Shown here: piece by piece, positions 52,461 to 61,012 of the stretch
How the letters are laid out: every line of letters begins with the position of its first letter
Numbering within the stretch: the first letter of the stretch is position 1
Assembly: GCA_001423545.1 (NCBI GenBank)
Contig: LMOK01000003.1
Location: 682,001-746,000 of the forward strand
Direction: 5' to 3'
Origin: Orlajensenia sp001423545
Lineage (GTDB): Bacteria; Actinomycetota; Actinomycetes; Actinomycetales; Microbacteriaceae
Length of the DNA stretch: 64,000 bases
The notes under the pieces: model-generated
Databases searched by the model: none
What the model was told of the DNA's origin: nothing
What the model saw: only the letters and a program-made list of their open reading frames with translations
Position numbers and translations under genes: made by a program

Positions 52461-53506
52461 CCACGACAGTCCAGCCGACCGGGAGTGGGACGCCCACGCC
52501 CGTTGCATCGGAGAAGCGCAACATCATCGGTTCAGTGATGCACCTGCGCGAGCTGCCCGTCATCCTCGCGCTCGTCGCCCTGGTGCTCGTGACCTGGGCG
52601 ATCAACCCGCTGTTCCTCAGCCCCCAGGGCGTGAAGGACATGCTGCTGAACGCCACGATCGTCATGATCCTGGCGGTCGGTCAGGCCATCGTGATCATCA
52701 CGCGCAACGTCGACCTGTCGGTCGGCTCGATCCTCGGGCTCGTGGCGTTCGGCACCGGAACCCTGTTCGTGAGCTTCCCCGGCATCCCGATCGTCGCCGT
52801 CTTCATCCTCGGCATGGTGTTCGGGGCGCTGCTGGGAGCGGTCAACGGCCTCCTCGTCACCCTCGCGAAGGTGCCGGCACTCGTCATCACCCTCGGAACG
52901 CTCTACATCTACCGGGGCCTCAACAACGCCTGGGCGGGCGGAACGCAGTACTTCGCCGACGACCGCCCCGAGGCCTTCGGCAACCTCTCGGTCGACACCG
53001 TCCTCGGCTTCCCACTCATCACGCTCATGGCGGTGTTCGTCGTGGTGATCGTGGCGATCTACATGGCCGGAGCACGATCGGGACGCGACCTCTACGCCAT
53101 CGGCTCCGACCCGGATGCCGCGCGGGTGTTCGGCATCCCCGTGACCAAGCGGGTGCTGCTCGCCTTCGTCGCCAACGGCGTCCTCGCCGGCCTCGCGGGA
53201 GTGCTCTACACCTCGCGCTTCAACTCGGTCGGGGCCACGACCGGCACCGGCCTCGAGCTCGACGTGGTCGCCGCGGCCGTGGTCGGCGGTGTCGCGATCT
53301 TCGGAGGCAGCGGCTCGGTGGTCGGTGCGGCTTTCGGCGCTCTGCTCCTCACGACCATCACGGGCGCACTGACCGCGGTGCGCGTCGACAAGTTCTGGCA
53401 GCAGGCGATCGTCGGCGTGCTGATCCTGGCGTCGATCGTCATCGATCGCATCGCATCCGTACGAACAGCAAGGAGACTGCGAGTGAGCGAGGCCCGGGAT
53501 GTCTGA
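52457..53506 (+). CDS. rhaP: Rhamnose ABC transporter permease
   Basis: A 349-residue CUT2 permease with about nine to ten membrane segments. The family block N-V-D-L-S-V-G-S-I-L-G-L is at about residue 80, and A-V-V-G-G-V-A-I-F-G-G-S-G-S-V-V-G-A near 280. GTG start overlaps the ATPase gene by 4 bp and its end overlaps the next permease by 8 bp. Which permease corresponds to RhaP or RhaQ is assigned by order only. Confidence 0.87.
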
Positions 53507-54593
53507 GACAGTGACTGCACCCCCGCCCACGGGCACGATCAGCGCTCTCGCCCCGAAGAAGCGCTCGCGGTCTGCGCGGCTGCTGCTCGGGCGCGACGCC
53601 ATCATGATCTACGCGCTGCTGGTGTTCGTGCTCTACGCGTGCATCTCGATCCCGCGGTTCGCCTCACCCGTCACAGTCGGCTTCCTGCTGCTCGATGTCA
53701 TTCCCGTGCTGCTGATCGCCATGCCGATGACCCTCGTCATCATCACGGGCGAGATCGACCTCTCGGTCGCGAGCATCGCCGGCCTCACCAGCGCACTCAT
53801 GGGAGTGCTGTGGCAGGCGGGCCTGGACATGCCGGTCGTCCTGGTCATCTCGGTGGCAGCCGGTGTCGTCGCAGGGGCGTTCAACGGCTTCCTCATCGCC
53901 GTCGTCGGCCTTCCGAGCCTGGCCGTGACCATCGGTACCCTCGCGCTGTTCCGCGGGCTCGCCCTCGTGGTCATCGGCGACAACGCCGTGGCGAACTTCC
54001 CCCCTGACCTGACGGCGTTCTTCACCTCGAAGATCGGCGGCACCGGGATTCCGACCGTGATGATCGGCGTGCTCATCGTCATGGTGTTCTTCGGCGTGCT
54101 CCTCCACTTCACCCCCTTCGGCCGCGGGCTCTACGCTCTCGGCTACAGCAAGGAGGCCGCCCGCTTCGTCGGCATCAAGGTGGCGCGCAGCAAGTTCTGG
54201 CTGTACGTCGCCACCGGCTCGGTCTCCGCCCTCGCCGGTGTGTACTGGACGCTCCGGTACTCGAGCGCCCGCAGCGACAACGCGAGCGGCCTCGAGCTCG
54301 CGGTGATCGCGGCCGTCCTCCTCGGCGGGGTGTCGATCTTCGGCGGCAAGGGATCGATCCCCGGCGTCATCGCCGGCGTGCTCCTGATCGGCACGATCAA
54401 CTACGCCCTGCGCCTCGGTCGCGTGTCCGACGTCGTCCTCATCATCGTCACCGGAACACTGCTCATCCTCAGTGTCGTGACGCCGAGCATCTTCGCCTCC
54501 GTGCGCCGTTGGCAGCACGATCGACAGGTTCGAAACAGTCTTCCCCAGGTCACAACCTCGGGATCAACCCGCGCCGAGCACCCGGCGCACTGA
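53499..54593 (+). CDS. rhaQ: Rhamnose ABC transporter permease
   Basis: A 364-residue CUT2 permease paralogous to the preceding one. The matching blocks are G-E-I-D-L-S-V-A-S-I-A-G-L and A-V-L-L-G-G-V-S-I-F-G-G-K-G-S-I-P-G. A basic N-terminus and a polar C-terminal tail of about 25 residues flank the membrane core. The binding-protein gene starts 14 bp downstream. Confidence 0.87.
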   Translation: MSETVTAPPPTGTISALAPKKRSRSARLLLGRDAIMIYALLVFVLYACISIPRFASPVTVGFLLLDVIPVLLIAMPMTLVIITGEIDLSVASIAGLTSALMGVLWQAGLDMPVVLVISVAAGVVAGAFNGFLIAVVGLPSLAVTIGTLALFRGLALVVIGDNAVANFPPDLTAFFTSKIGGTGIPTVMIGVLIVMVFFGVLLHFTPFGRGLYALGYSKEAARFVGIKVARSKFWLYVATGSVSALAGVYWTLRYSSARSDNASGLELAVIAAVLLGGVSIFGGKGSIPGVIAGVLLIGTINYALRLGRVSDVVLIIVTGTLLILSVVTPSIFASVRRWQHDRQVRNSLPQVTTSGSTRAEHPAH

Positions 54594-54607
54594 GAAAGGA
54601 AAGAACG

Positions 54608-55675
54608 ATGGAGTTGTTTCACAATCACGGCACCAGGAGCATGCGCACCCGCCGCATTCTCGGTGTCGCGGCACTGACAGCCAGCATCGCCCTCGTGGCG
54701 ACGGGATGCGCCGGCGGCGGATCCGACAGCGGTAGCACGAGTGGCTCGGGCGGTGGCGGCGACCAGACGATCACGTTCATCCCGAAGCAGCTCAACAACC
54801 CGTACACCGACGTCGTCCTCGGCGGCGGAGAAGAGGGAGCCACGGCTGCCGGATTCTCGTCGAGCCAGGTCGTCGGACCCCTCGATGCGAGCGCCTCCAG
54901 CCAGGTCTCGTTCATCAACGCCGAGACCCAGGCCGGCACCAATGTCATCGTGATCGCTGCGAACGACCCCGACGCCGTCTGCTCCTCCCTCGAGGAGGCC
55001 CGCAGCAGCGGCGCCAAGATCGTCGCATTCGACTCGGACACCAACCCCGACTGCCGCGACGTCTTCATCAGCCAGGTCGTCGCCAAGGACGTCGCGCTGA
55101 TCCAGACGAAGCTCATCTCGGAGCAGATCGGCGGATCCGGAGAGATCGCCATCCTCTCGGCCACCGCGAACGCCACCAACCAGAACGAGTGGATCAAGTT
55201 CATGGAGGAGGACCTGAAGGCCAACTACCCGGACATCGAGCTCGTCGCGACCGTCTACGGCGACGACGACGACACGAAGTCCTTCCAGGAGGCCCAGGGC
55301 CTCCTGCAGGCACACCCGAACCTGAAGGGCATCATCTCGCCCACGACGGTCGGCATCGCCGCCACGGCGCGCTACCTCTCCACCTCGGACTACAAGGGCA
55401 AGGTCGCGCTGACCGGTCTGGGTCTGCCGAACGAGATGCGTCCGTTCGTCAAGGACGACACCGTCAAGGCGTTCGCCCTCTGGGACCCGGCTCAGCTCGG
55501 CTACGTCGCGGCCTTCGCCGGCAAGGCGCTCGCTGACGGCACGATCACCGGAGAGGTCGGCGACAAGTTCGACGCCGGCGACCTCGGTGAGAAGGAGGTG
55601 ACCGACGGCGGCATCGTCATCGTCGGCCCGCCCACCACCTTCACGAAGGACAACATCGACGACTACGACTTCTAG
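54608..55675 (+). CDS. rhaS: Rhamnose-binding lipoprotein
   Basis: A 355-residue periplasmic-binding-protein (class I, RbsB-like) lipoprotein. The signal peptide ends at L-V-A-T-G-C-A-G-G (Cys near 37), with a Gly/Ser linker. The mature part starts I-T-F-I-P-K-Q-L-N-N-P-Y, the family opening, and has V-I-A-A-N-D-P-D-A near residue 115. It captures the sugar outside the membrane for the transporter. ATG 54608 follows AAAGGAAAGAA. Unlike the CUT1 operons here, this binding protein is encoded last among the transporter genes and is followed by a stem-loop. Confidence 0.9.
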   Translation: MELFHNHGTRSMRTRRILGVAALTASIALVATGCAGGGSDSGSTSGSGGGGDQTITFIPKQLNNPYTDVVLGGGEEGATAAGFSSSQVVGPLDASASSQVSFINAETQAGTNVIVIAANDPDAVCSSLEEARSSGAKIVAFDSDTNPDCRDVFISQVVAKDVALIQTKLISEQIGGSGEIAILSATANATNQNEWIKFMEEDLKANYPDIELVATVYGDDDDTKSFQEAQGLLQAHPNLKGIISPTTVGIAATARYLSTSDYKGKVALTGLGLPNEMRPFVKDDTVKAFALWDPAQLGYVAAFAGKALADGTITGEVGDKFDAGDLGEKEVTDGGIVIVGPPTTFTKDNIDDYDF

Positions 55676-55682
55676 TCGTCAC

Positions 55683-55710
55683 GCGGGGCCGGCCACCCGG
55701 TCGGCCCCGC
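55683..55710 (+). terminator. Stem-loop after the rhamnose-binding-protein gene
   Basis: GCGGGGCCG (55683-55691) and CGGCCCCGC (55702-55710) form a perfect 9-bp stem with a 10-base loop, starting 7 bases past the stop. No T-run follows, so read-through into the isomerase genes is likely. Confidence 0.65.
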
Positions 55711-55765
55711 ATCCCTCGCCTCGCGCGATCCTCCACGTTCCGGACCCACTCGGGAGACCAGCACC

Positions 55766-57235
55766 ATGACCACGACATCCGTCGCCGATCTTCTGCCGCG
55801 CATCACGCGCCGGAAGACCCGCATCGGCCTCATCGCAGGCGGACTCGGCGCCTATTGGCCCCAGTTCCCCACACTGCTGCCGCAGCTGCAGGAGTCGTCA
55901 CGTTATGTGAGCGAGCGGTTCCAGGCCCTCGATGCCGACGTGACCGATGTCGGGTTCATCTCGGATGCGCAAGAGGCGGCATCCGCTGCCGAACGACTCC
56001 GCGCCGCCGATCCCGACCTCATCGTGATCTTCCTCACGACCTACCTGACCTCGTCGATGGTCCTCCCCATCGCGCAGCGCTCCGGCGCGCCGATCCTGAT
56101 CATCGACCTCCAGCCCACCGAGGCCATGGACCACGCGACTTTCGGCACCGGGGAGTGGCTCGCCTACTGCGGGCAGTGCTCGGTTCCCGAGGTCGGCAAT
56201 CTCTTCCGCCGTGCCGGCATCGACTTCCGGTCCGTCAGCGGTCACCTGCGCGACGAGAACGCCTGGCGGCGCATCAACAACTGGATCCAGGCCGCCCATG
56301 TGCGCGCCCGCCTCCGGCATGCGCGCCATGGCCTCATGGGCCACCTCTACCCGGGGATGCTCGACGTCTCCACCGACCTCACCAGCGTCTCGACCCAGCT
56401 CGGCGGACATGTGGAGGTTCTCGAGTTCGACGACCTGCGCGTGCGTGTCGACGAGGTGACTGATGCGCAGGCCCGCGACCGCATCGACCTCGCCAGGCAG
56501 GTCTTCGAGATCGATGAGGCGTCGGTCGACGAGGAGGACTTCCTCTGGGGCGCCCGCGTCTCCGTCGGGCTCGACAGCCTCGTCGAGGACTTCGACCTCG
56601 ACAGCATGGCCTATTACCACCGCGGACTCGGCGGCGAACTGCACGAGCGCCTCGGCGCCGGCATGATCCTCGGCTCGTCACTGCTCACGGCGCGGGGTGT
56701 TCCGATCGCCGGGGAGTACGAGCTGCGCAACTCCATCGCCATGCTCATCGGCGACACCCTCGGCGCCGGAGGATCCTTCACGGAGATCCAGGCTCTCAAC
56801 TTCTTCGATGGCGTCGTCGAGATGGGGCACGACGGCCCGGCGCACCTCGCGATCGGTGCTCGCCAGCCCATTCTCCGCGGGCTCGGCATCTACCACGGCA
56901 AGCGCGGCTACGGCGTGAGCGTCGAATTCGACGTCAAGCCCGGCGCCGTCACCACGATCGGCCTCGGCCAGAACCGCGACGGCAGCTACGTGCTGGTGAC
57001 CAGCGAGGGAACCGTCGTTCCGGGTCCGCTCCTCGCCATCGGGAACACGACCTCCCGCGTCGACTTCGGTTGCGACCCCGGCGAATGGGTCGACTCGTGG
57101 AGTGCATCCGGGGTCGACCACCACTGGGCCCTCGCCACCGGACACCGCGCTGCCGAGGTGAAGGCCGCCGCCAGCCTCATCGGCCTCGAACACCGCCACG
57201 TCGACGTGGCCGCCGAGACGGGGATCCGGCTGTGA
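55766..57235 (+). CDS. L-fucose/L-arabinose isomerase-family protein
   Basis: A 489-residue cytoplasmic protein of the AraA/FucI fold. The N-terminal Rossmann-like domain has I-G-L-I-A-G-G-L-G-A-Y-W-P-Q-F and D-L-I-V-I-F-L-T-T-Y. The later G-E-Y-E-L-R-N-S, V-V-E-M-G-H-D-G-P-A-H and F-G-C-D-P-G-E-W-V regions carry Glu and His residues that could bind Mn2+. It lies inside the rhamnose operon, although a separate rhaI follows. It may isomerise another deoxy- or pentose sugar released with rhamnose, or be a sugar-binding regulator. The exact substrate is unknown. Confidence 0.78.
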   Translation: MTTTSVADLLPRITRRKTRIGLIAGGLGAYWPQFPTLLPQLQESSRYVSERFQALDADVTDVGFISDAQEAASAAERLRAADPDLIVIFLTTYLTSSMVLPIAQRSGAPILIIDLQPTEAMDHATFGTGEWLAYCGQCSVPEVGNLFRRAGIDFRSVSGHLRDENAWRRINNWIQAAHVRARLRHARHGLMGHLYPGMLDVSTDLTSVSTQLGGHVEVLEFDDLRVRVDEVTDAQARDRIDLARQVFEIDEASVDEEDFLWGARVSVGLDSLVEDFDLDSMAYYHRGLGGELHERLGAGMILGSSLLTARGVPIAGEYELRNSIAMLIGDTLGAGGSFTEIQALNFFDGVVEMGHDGPAHLAIGARQPILRGLGIYHGKRGYGVSVEFDVKPGAVTTIGLGQNRDGSYVLVTSEGTVVPGPLLAIGNTTSRVDFGCDPGEWVDSWSASGVDHHWALATGHRAAEVKAAASLIGLEHRHVDVAAETGIRL

Positions 57236-57648
57236 ACGGCGACGTCTCCGCCGGCGGGCCTGTCGTCGAGGCCGGCATGCAGCGCGTCTGCTTCCAGCTC
57301 CAGGTGAAGCCGGAGCGTCTCGCCGAATACCGCGAGAGGCACGCAGCGGTGTGGCCCGACATGCTCCGCGCCCTCAAGGACACCGGCTGGAACAACTACT
57401 CGCTCTTCGTGCGTGACGACGGGCTGCTCATCGGCTACTTCGAGACTCCCTCCCTCGAGGAAGCCCAGGCCGGCATGGCCGCGACCGAGGTCAACGCCCG
57501 CTGGCAGGCCGAGATGGGCGACTTCTTCGAAGACCTCGACGTCGCGCCCGACGAGGGCTTCCTCCGACTCACCGAGGTCTTCAACCTCGAGAACCAACTC
57601 TCAGCGGCATCCGATGCCGACAGCTCGCCCGAAAGGAACAACTCGTGA
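57232..57648 (+). CDS. rhaM: L-rhamnose mutarotase
   Basis: Up to 138 residues. The core R-V-C-F-Q-L-Q-V-K-P-E-R-L-A-E-Y-R-E-R-H aligns with E. coli RhaM, including the catalytic His of the E-x-R-H-x-x-V-W-P motif. It interconverts the alpha and beta anomers of rhamnose before isomerisation. The GTG at 57232 overlaps the previous stop (GTGA); ATG 57277, preceded by GAGG, would give the usual family N-terminus. The C-terminal 20 residues extend beyond E. coli RhaM. It overlaps rhaI by 4 bp. Confidence 0.88.
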   Translation: MNGDVSAGGPVVEAGMQRVCFQLQVKPERLAEYRERHAAVWPDMLRALKDTGWNNYSLFVRDDGLLIGYFETPSLEEAQAGMAATEVNARWQAEMGDFFEDLDVAPDEGFLRLTEVFNLENQLSAASDADSSPERNNS

Positions 57649-58811
57649 GCCTCTCCCCAGACACCCTCGCCCTGCTCGAGCAGCAGGCGATCGAACTGCC
57701 GTCATGGGCGTTCGGCAACTCCGGCACCCGCTTCAAGGTGTTCACCACACCGGGCACCCCGCGCACGCCCGAGGAGAAGATCGCTGACGCCGCGACGGTC
57801 AACCGCTTCACGGCGCTCGCCCCGAAGGTGGCGCTGCACATCCCGTGGGACAAGGTCGACGACTACGCCGCCCTGAGCGCCTTCGCCGAAGACCAGGGCG
57901 TGGCGCTCGGAACGGTGAACTCCAACACCTTCCAGGACAACGACTACAAGTTCGGCTCGCTCACCCACGTCGACCCCGCCATCCGCCAGAAGGCCATCGA
58001 CCACCACTTCGACTGCATCGACATCATGCACGCGACGGGCTCGCAGGACCTCAAGATCTGGCTCGCCGACGGCACGAACTACCCGGGCCAGGGCGACCTG
58101 CGCGGTCGCCAGGACCGCCTGAACGACTCGCTGCGCCAGATCTACGCCCGCCTCGGCGACGACCACCGCCTGGTGCTGGAGTACAAGTTCTTCGAGCCGG
58201 CTTTCTACCACACGGATGTTCCCGACTGGGGAACCAGCTACGCCCAGGTCGCGACCCTCGGCGACAAGGCGATGGTGTGCCTCGACACCGGCCACCACGC
58301 GCCGGGCACCAACATCGAGTTCATCGTCATGCAGCTGCTGCGCCTCGGCAAGCTCGGGTCGTTCGACTTCAACTCGCGCTTCTACGCCGACGACGACCTC
58401 ATCGTGGGCGCCGCCGACCCGTTCCAGCTGTTCCGCATCCTCTACGAGGTCGTGCGCGGCGGCGGCTACGGCCCCGACTCCCCCGTGGCCTTCATGCTCG
58501 ACCAGTGCCACAACGTCGAGGACAAGATCCCCGGCCAGATCCGCTCGGTGCTGAACGTGCAGGAGATGACGGCCCGCGCACTCCTCGTCGACAGTGCCGC
58601 CCTCACGGCAGCCCAGGAGGCGCACGACGTGCTCGGCGCCAACGGCATCCTGATGGACGCCTTCTACACGGATGTGCGCCCCGACCTCGCCGCCTGGCGT
58701 GAGAGCCGCGGCCTCGCGGGCGACCCGATGGCCGCCTATGCGGCATCCGGCTACCAGAAGCGGATCGCCGAGGACCGCGCCGGCGGAACCCAGCTCAGCT
58801 GGGGCGCCTGA
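57645..58811 (+). CDS. rhaI: L-rhamnose isomerase
   Basis: A 388-residue TIM-barrel isomerase of the Pseudomonas-stutzeri/actinobacterial RhaI type, converting L-rhamnose to L-rhamnulose. Metal-site residues are visible in V-L-E-Y-K-F-F-E-P, C-L-D-T-G-H-H-A-P, F-D-F-N-S-R and M-L-D-Q-C-H-N-V-E-D-K. It is shorter than E. coli RhaA and of the other subtype. GTG 57645 overlaps the rhaM stop. Confidence 0.92.
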   Translation: MSLSPDTLALLEQQAIELPSWAFGNSGTRFKVFTTPGTPRTPEEKIADAATVNRFTALAPKVALHIPWDKVDDYAALSAFAEDQGVALGTVNSNTFQDNDYKFGSLTHVDPAIRQKAIDHHFDCIDIMHATGSQDLKIWLADGTNYPGQGDLRGRQDRLNDSLRQIYARLGDDHRLVLEYKFFEPAFYHTDVPDWGTSYAQVATLGDKAMVCLDTGHHAPGTNIEFIVMQLLRLGKLGSFDFNSRFYADDDLIVGAADPFQLFRILYEVVRGGGYGPDSPVAFMLDQCHNVEDKIPGQIRSVLNVQEMTARALLVDSAALTAAQEAHDVLGANGILMDAFYTDVRPDLAAWRESRGLAGDPMAAYAASGYQKRIAEDRAGGTQLSWGA

Positions 58812-58870
58812 CCCGCCACCGCCCCCGGCCCGCAGCCCCGCCGCCCCCGCCGCCCCCTGACCAGACGCAC

Positions 58871-58938
58871 CGAGTCGCCCATGTTCGTCGTCATCCCATC
58901 CGGTTCCGCCCCCGGATGCGACGAATTCGGGCGACTCG
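58871..58938 (+). other. Long imperfect stem-loop between rhaI and the aldolase gene
   Basis: The arms 58871-58896 and 58914-58938 pair over about 25 bases with a few mismatches (CGAGTCGCCC/GGGCGACTCG outermost, TTCGTCG/CGACGAA inside). It ends 28 bases before the aldolase start and is not followed by T's. It could attenuate or stabilise the distal message, or be a protein site. Confidence 0.6.
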
Positions 58939-58966
58939 GCGAATGAAGAGTAGAGAGAAGAACCCC

Positions 58967-61003
58967 ATGACGAACGAGACCGCTGCCGCGTTGATCGCGC
59001 GCTCCAACCGCCTCGGGTCGGACCCGAAGAACACCAACTACGCCGGGGGCAACACCTCGGCCAAGGGAATCGACGTCGACCCCGTCACCGGCGAGCCCGT
59101 CGAGCTGCTCTGGGTCAAGGGCTCGGGCGGCGACCTCGGCACCCTCACCGAGTCGGGCCTGGCCGTGCTGCGGCTCGACCGCATGCGCGCCCTCGTCGAC
59201 GTCTACCCCGGTCTCGACCGGGAGGACGAGATGGTGGCGGCGTTCGACTACGCCCTGCACGGCAAGGGCGGAGCAGCCCCGTCGATCGACACCGCCATGC
59301 ACGGACTCGTGGATGCCGCCCATGTCGACCACCTGCACCCCGACTCCGGCATCGCGATCGCCACGGCGGCCGACGGCGAGGAGCTCACGCAGAAGATCTT
59401 CGGCGACACCGTCGTGTGGGTTCCGTGGCGCCGCCCCGGCTTCCAGCTCGGGCTCGACATCGCGGCCATCAAGGACGCCAACCCGCAGGCGATCGGATGC
59501 ATCCTCGGAGGCCACGGCATCACGGCCTGGGGCGACACGTCCGAGGAGTCCGAGGCCAACTCGCTGCAGATCATCGCCGCGGCCGAGGCCTACATCGCCG
59601 AGCACGGCCGGCCCGAACCCTTCGGAACCGTCTTGTCCGGTTACGAGGCCCTGGAGCCCTCCGAGAGGTCGGCGAAGGCCGCAGCACTGGCCGCGACCAT
59701 CCGCGGCCTGGTCTCGACCGACCGCCCGCAGGTCGGCCACTTCTCCGACGCCCCCGAGGTGCTCGACTTCCTGGCGGCATCCGAGCACCCGCGTCTCGCG
59801 GCCCTCGGAACGAGCTGCCCCGATCACTTCCTGCGCACCAAGGTGAAGCCGCTGGTGCTCGACCTGCCGGCCGACGCCTCGATCGAGGAGTCGATCGCCC
59901 GCCTGCACGAGCTGCACGAGGCCTACCGCACCGACTACGCCGCCTACTACGAGGCCTACGCGACCACCGAGTCGCCCGCCATGCGCGGCGCCGACCCGGC
60001 CATCGTGCTCGTCCCGGGCGTCGGCATGTTCAGCTACGGCGCCAACAAGCAGACCGCCCGCGTGGCCGGCGAGTTCTACCGCAACGCCATCAACGTCATG
60101 CGCGGCGCCGAGGCCCTCTCGACCTACTCGCCCATCTCCGACGAGGAGAAGTTCCGCATCGAGTACTGGGCCCTCGAGGAGGCCAAGCTGCAGCGGATGC
60201 CGAAGCCCAAGCCGCTGGCGACCCGCATCGCGCTCGTCACCGGGGCGGCATCCGGAATCGGCAAGGCCATCGCCACCCGCCTCGCCGCCGAAGGAGCCTG
60301 CGTCGTCATCGCCGACCTCGACCTCGAGAAGGCGCAGGCCGCTGCAGCGGAGATCGGGTCGACGGATGTCGCTGTCGGCGTGCAGGCCAACGTCGTCGAC
60401 GAGGCCCAGGTGCAGGCCTCCATCGATGCAGCGCTGCTCGCCTTCGGCGGCCTCGACATCGTCGTGAACAACGCCGGGCTGTCGCTGTCGAAGTCGCTCC
60501 TCGAGACCACGGTCGCCGACTGGGACCTGCAGCACAACGTGATGGCCAAGGGCTCGTTCCTGGTGTCGCGTGCCGCCGCCCGCGCTCTCATCGACCAGAA
60601 GCTCGGCGGCGACATCATCTACATCTCGAGCAAGAACTCGGTGTTCGCCGGCCCGAACAACATCGCCTACTCGGCGACCAAGGCCGACCAGGCGCACCAG
60701 GTGCGCCTGCTCGCGGCCGAGCTCGGCGAGCACGGCGTGAAGGTGAACGGCATCAACCCCGACGGCGTCGTGCGCGGCTCCGGCATCTTCGCCGGCGGCT
60801 GGGGCGCCAAGCGCGCCGCGGTCTACGGCGTGCCCGAGGAGGAGCTCGGCGCCTACTACGCCCAGCGCACCCTGCTCAAGCGCGAGGTGCTGCCGGAGAA
60901 CGTGGCGAACGCCGTGTTCGTGCTGTGCTCGAGCGACCTGTCGCACACCACCGGCCTGCACATCCCGGTCGACGCCGGCGTCGCCGCGGCCTTCCTGCGG
61001 TAG
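58967..61003 (+). CDS. rhaD: Bifunctional rhamnulose-1-phosphate aldolase / lactaldehyde dehydrogenase
   Basis: A 678-residue fusion (RhaEW-type of Bacillus). The N-terminal class II aldolase (about 1-410) binds zinc through D-H-L-H-P-D-S-G and G-G-H-G-I-T-A-W-G and splits rhamnulose 1-phosphate to DHAP and lactaldehyde. The C-terminal SDR (about 425-678) has T-G-A-A-S-G-I-G, N-N-A-G, I-Y-I-S-S-K-N-S (Ser) and Y-S-A-T-K-A-D (Tyr, Lys) and should oxidise or reduce lactaldehyde. ATG 58967 follows AGAGAAGAA; two earlier in-frame ATGs lie within the hairpin and lack ribosome sites. Confidence 0.92.
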   Translation: MTNETAAALIARSNRLGSDPKNTNYAGGNTSAKGIDVDPVTGEPVELLWVKGSGGDLGTLTESGLAVLRLDRMRALVDVYPGLDREDEMVAAFDYALHGKGGAAPSIDTAMHGLVDAAHVDHLHPDSGIAIATAADGEELTQKIFGDTVVWVPWRRPGFQLGLDIAAIKDANPQAIGCILGGHGITAWGDTSEESEANSLQIIAAAEAYIAEHGRPEPFGTVLSGYEALEPSERSAKAAALAATIRGLVSTDRPQVGHFSDAPEVLDFLAASEHPRLAALGTSCPDHFLRTKVKPLVLDLPADASIEESIARLHELHEAYRTDYAAYYEAYATTESPAMRGADPAIVLVPGVGMFSYGANKQTARVAGEFYRNAINVMRGAEALSTYSPISDEEKFRIEYWALEEAKLQRMPKPKPLATRIALVTGAASGIGKAIATRLAAEGACVVIADLDLEKAQAAAAEIGSTDVAVGVQANVVDEAQVQASIDAALLAFGGLDIVVNNAGLSLSKSLLETTVADWDLQHNVMAKGSFLVSRAAARALIDQKLGGDIIYISSKNSVFAGPNNIAYSATKADQAHQVRLLAAELGEHGVKVNGINPDGVVRGSGIFAGGWGAKRAAVYGVPEEELGAYYAQRTLLKREVLPENVANAVFVLCSSDLSHTTGLHIPVDAGVAAAFLR

Positions 61004-61012
61004 GGCCCGACC

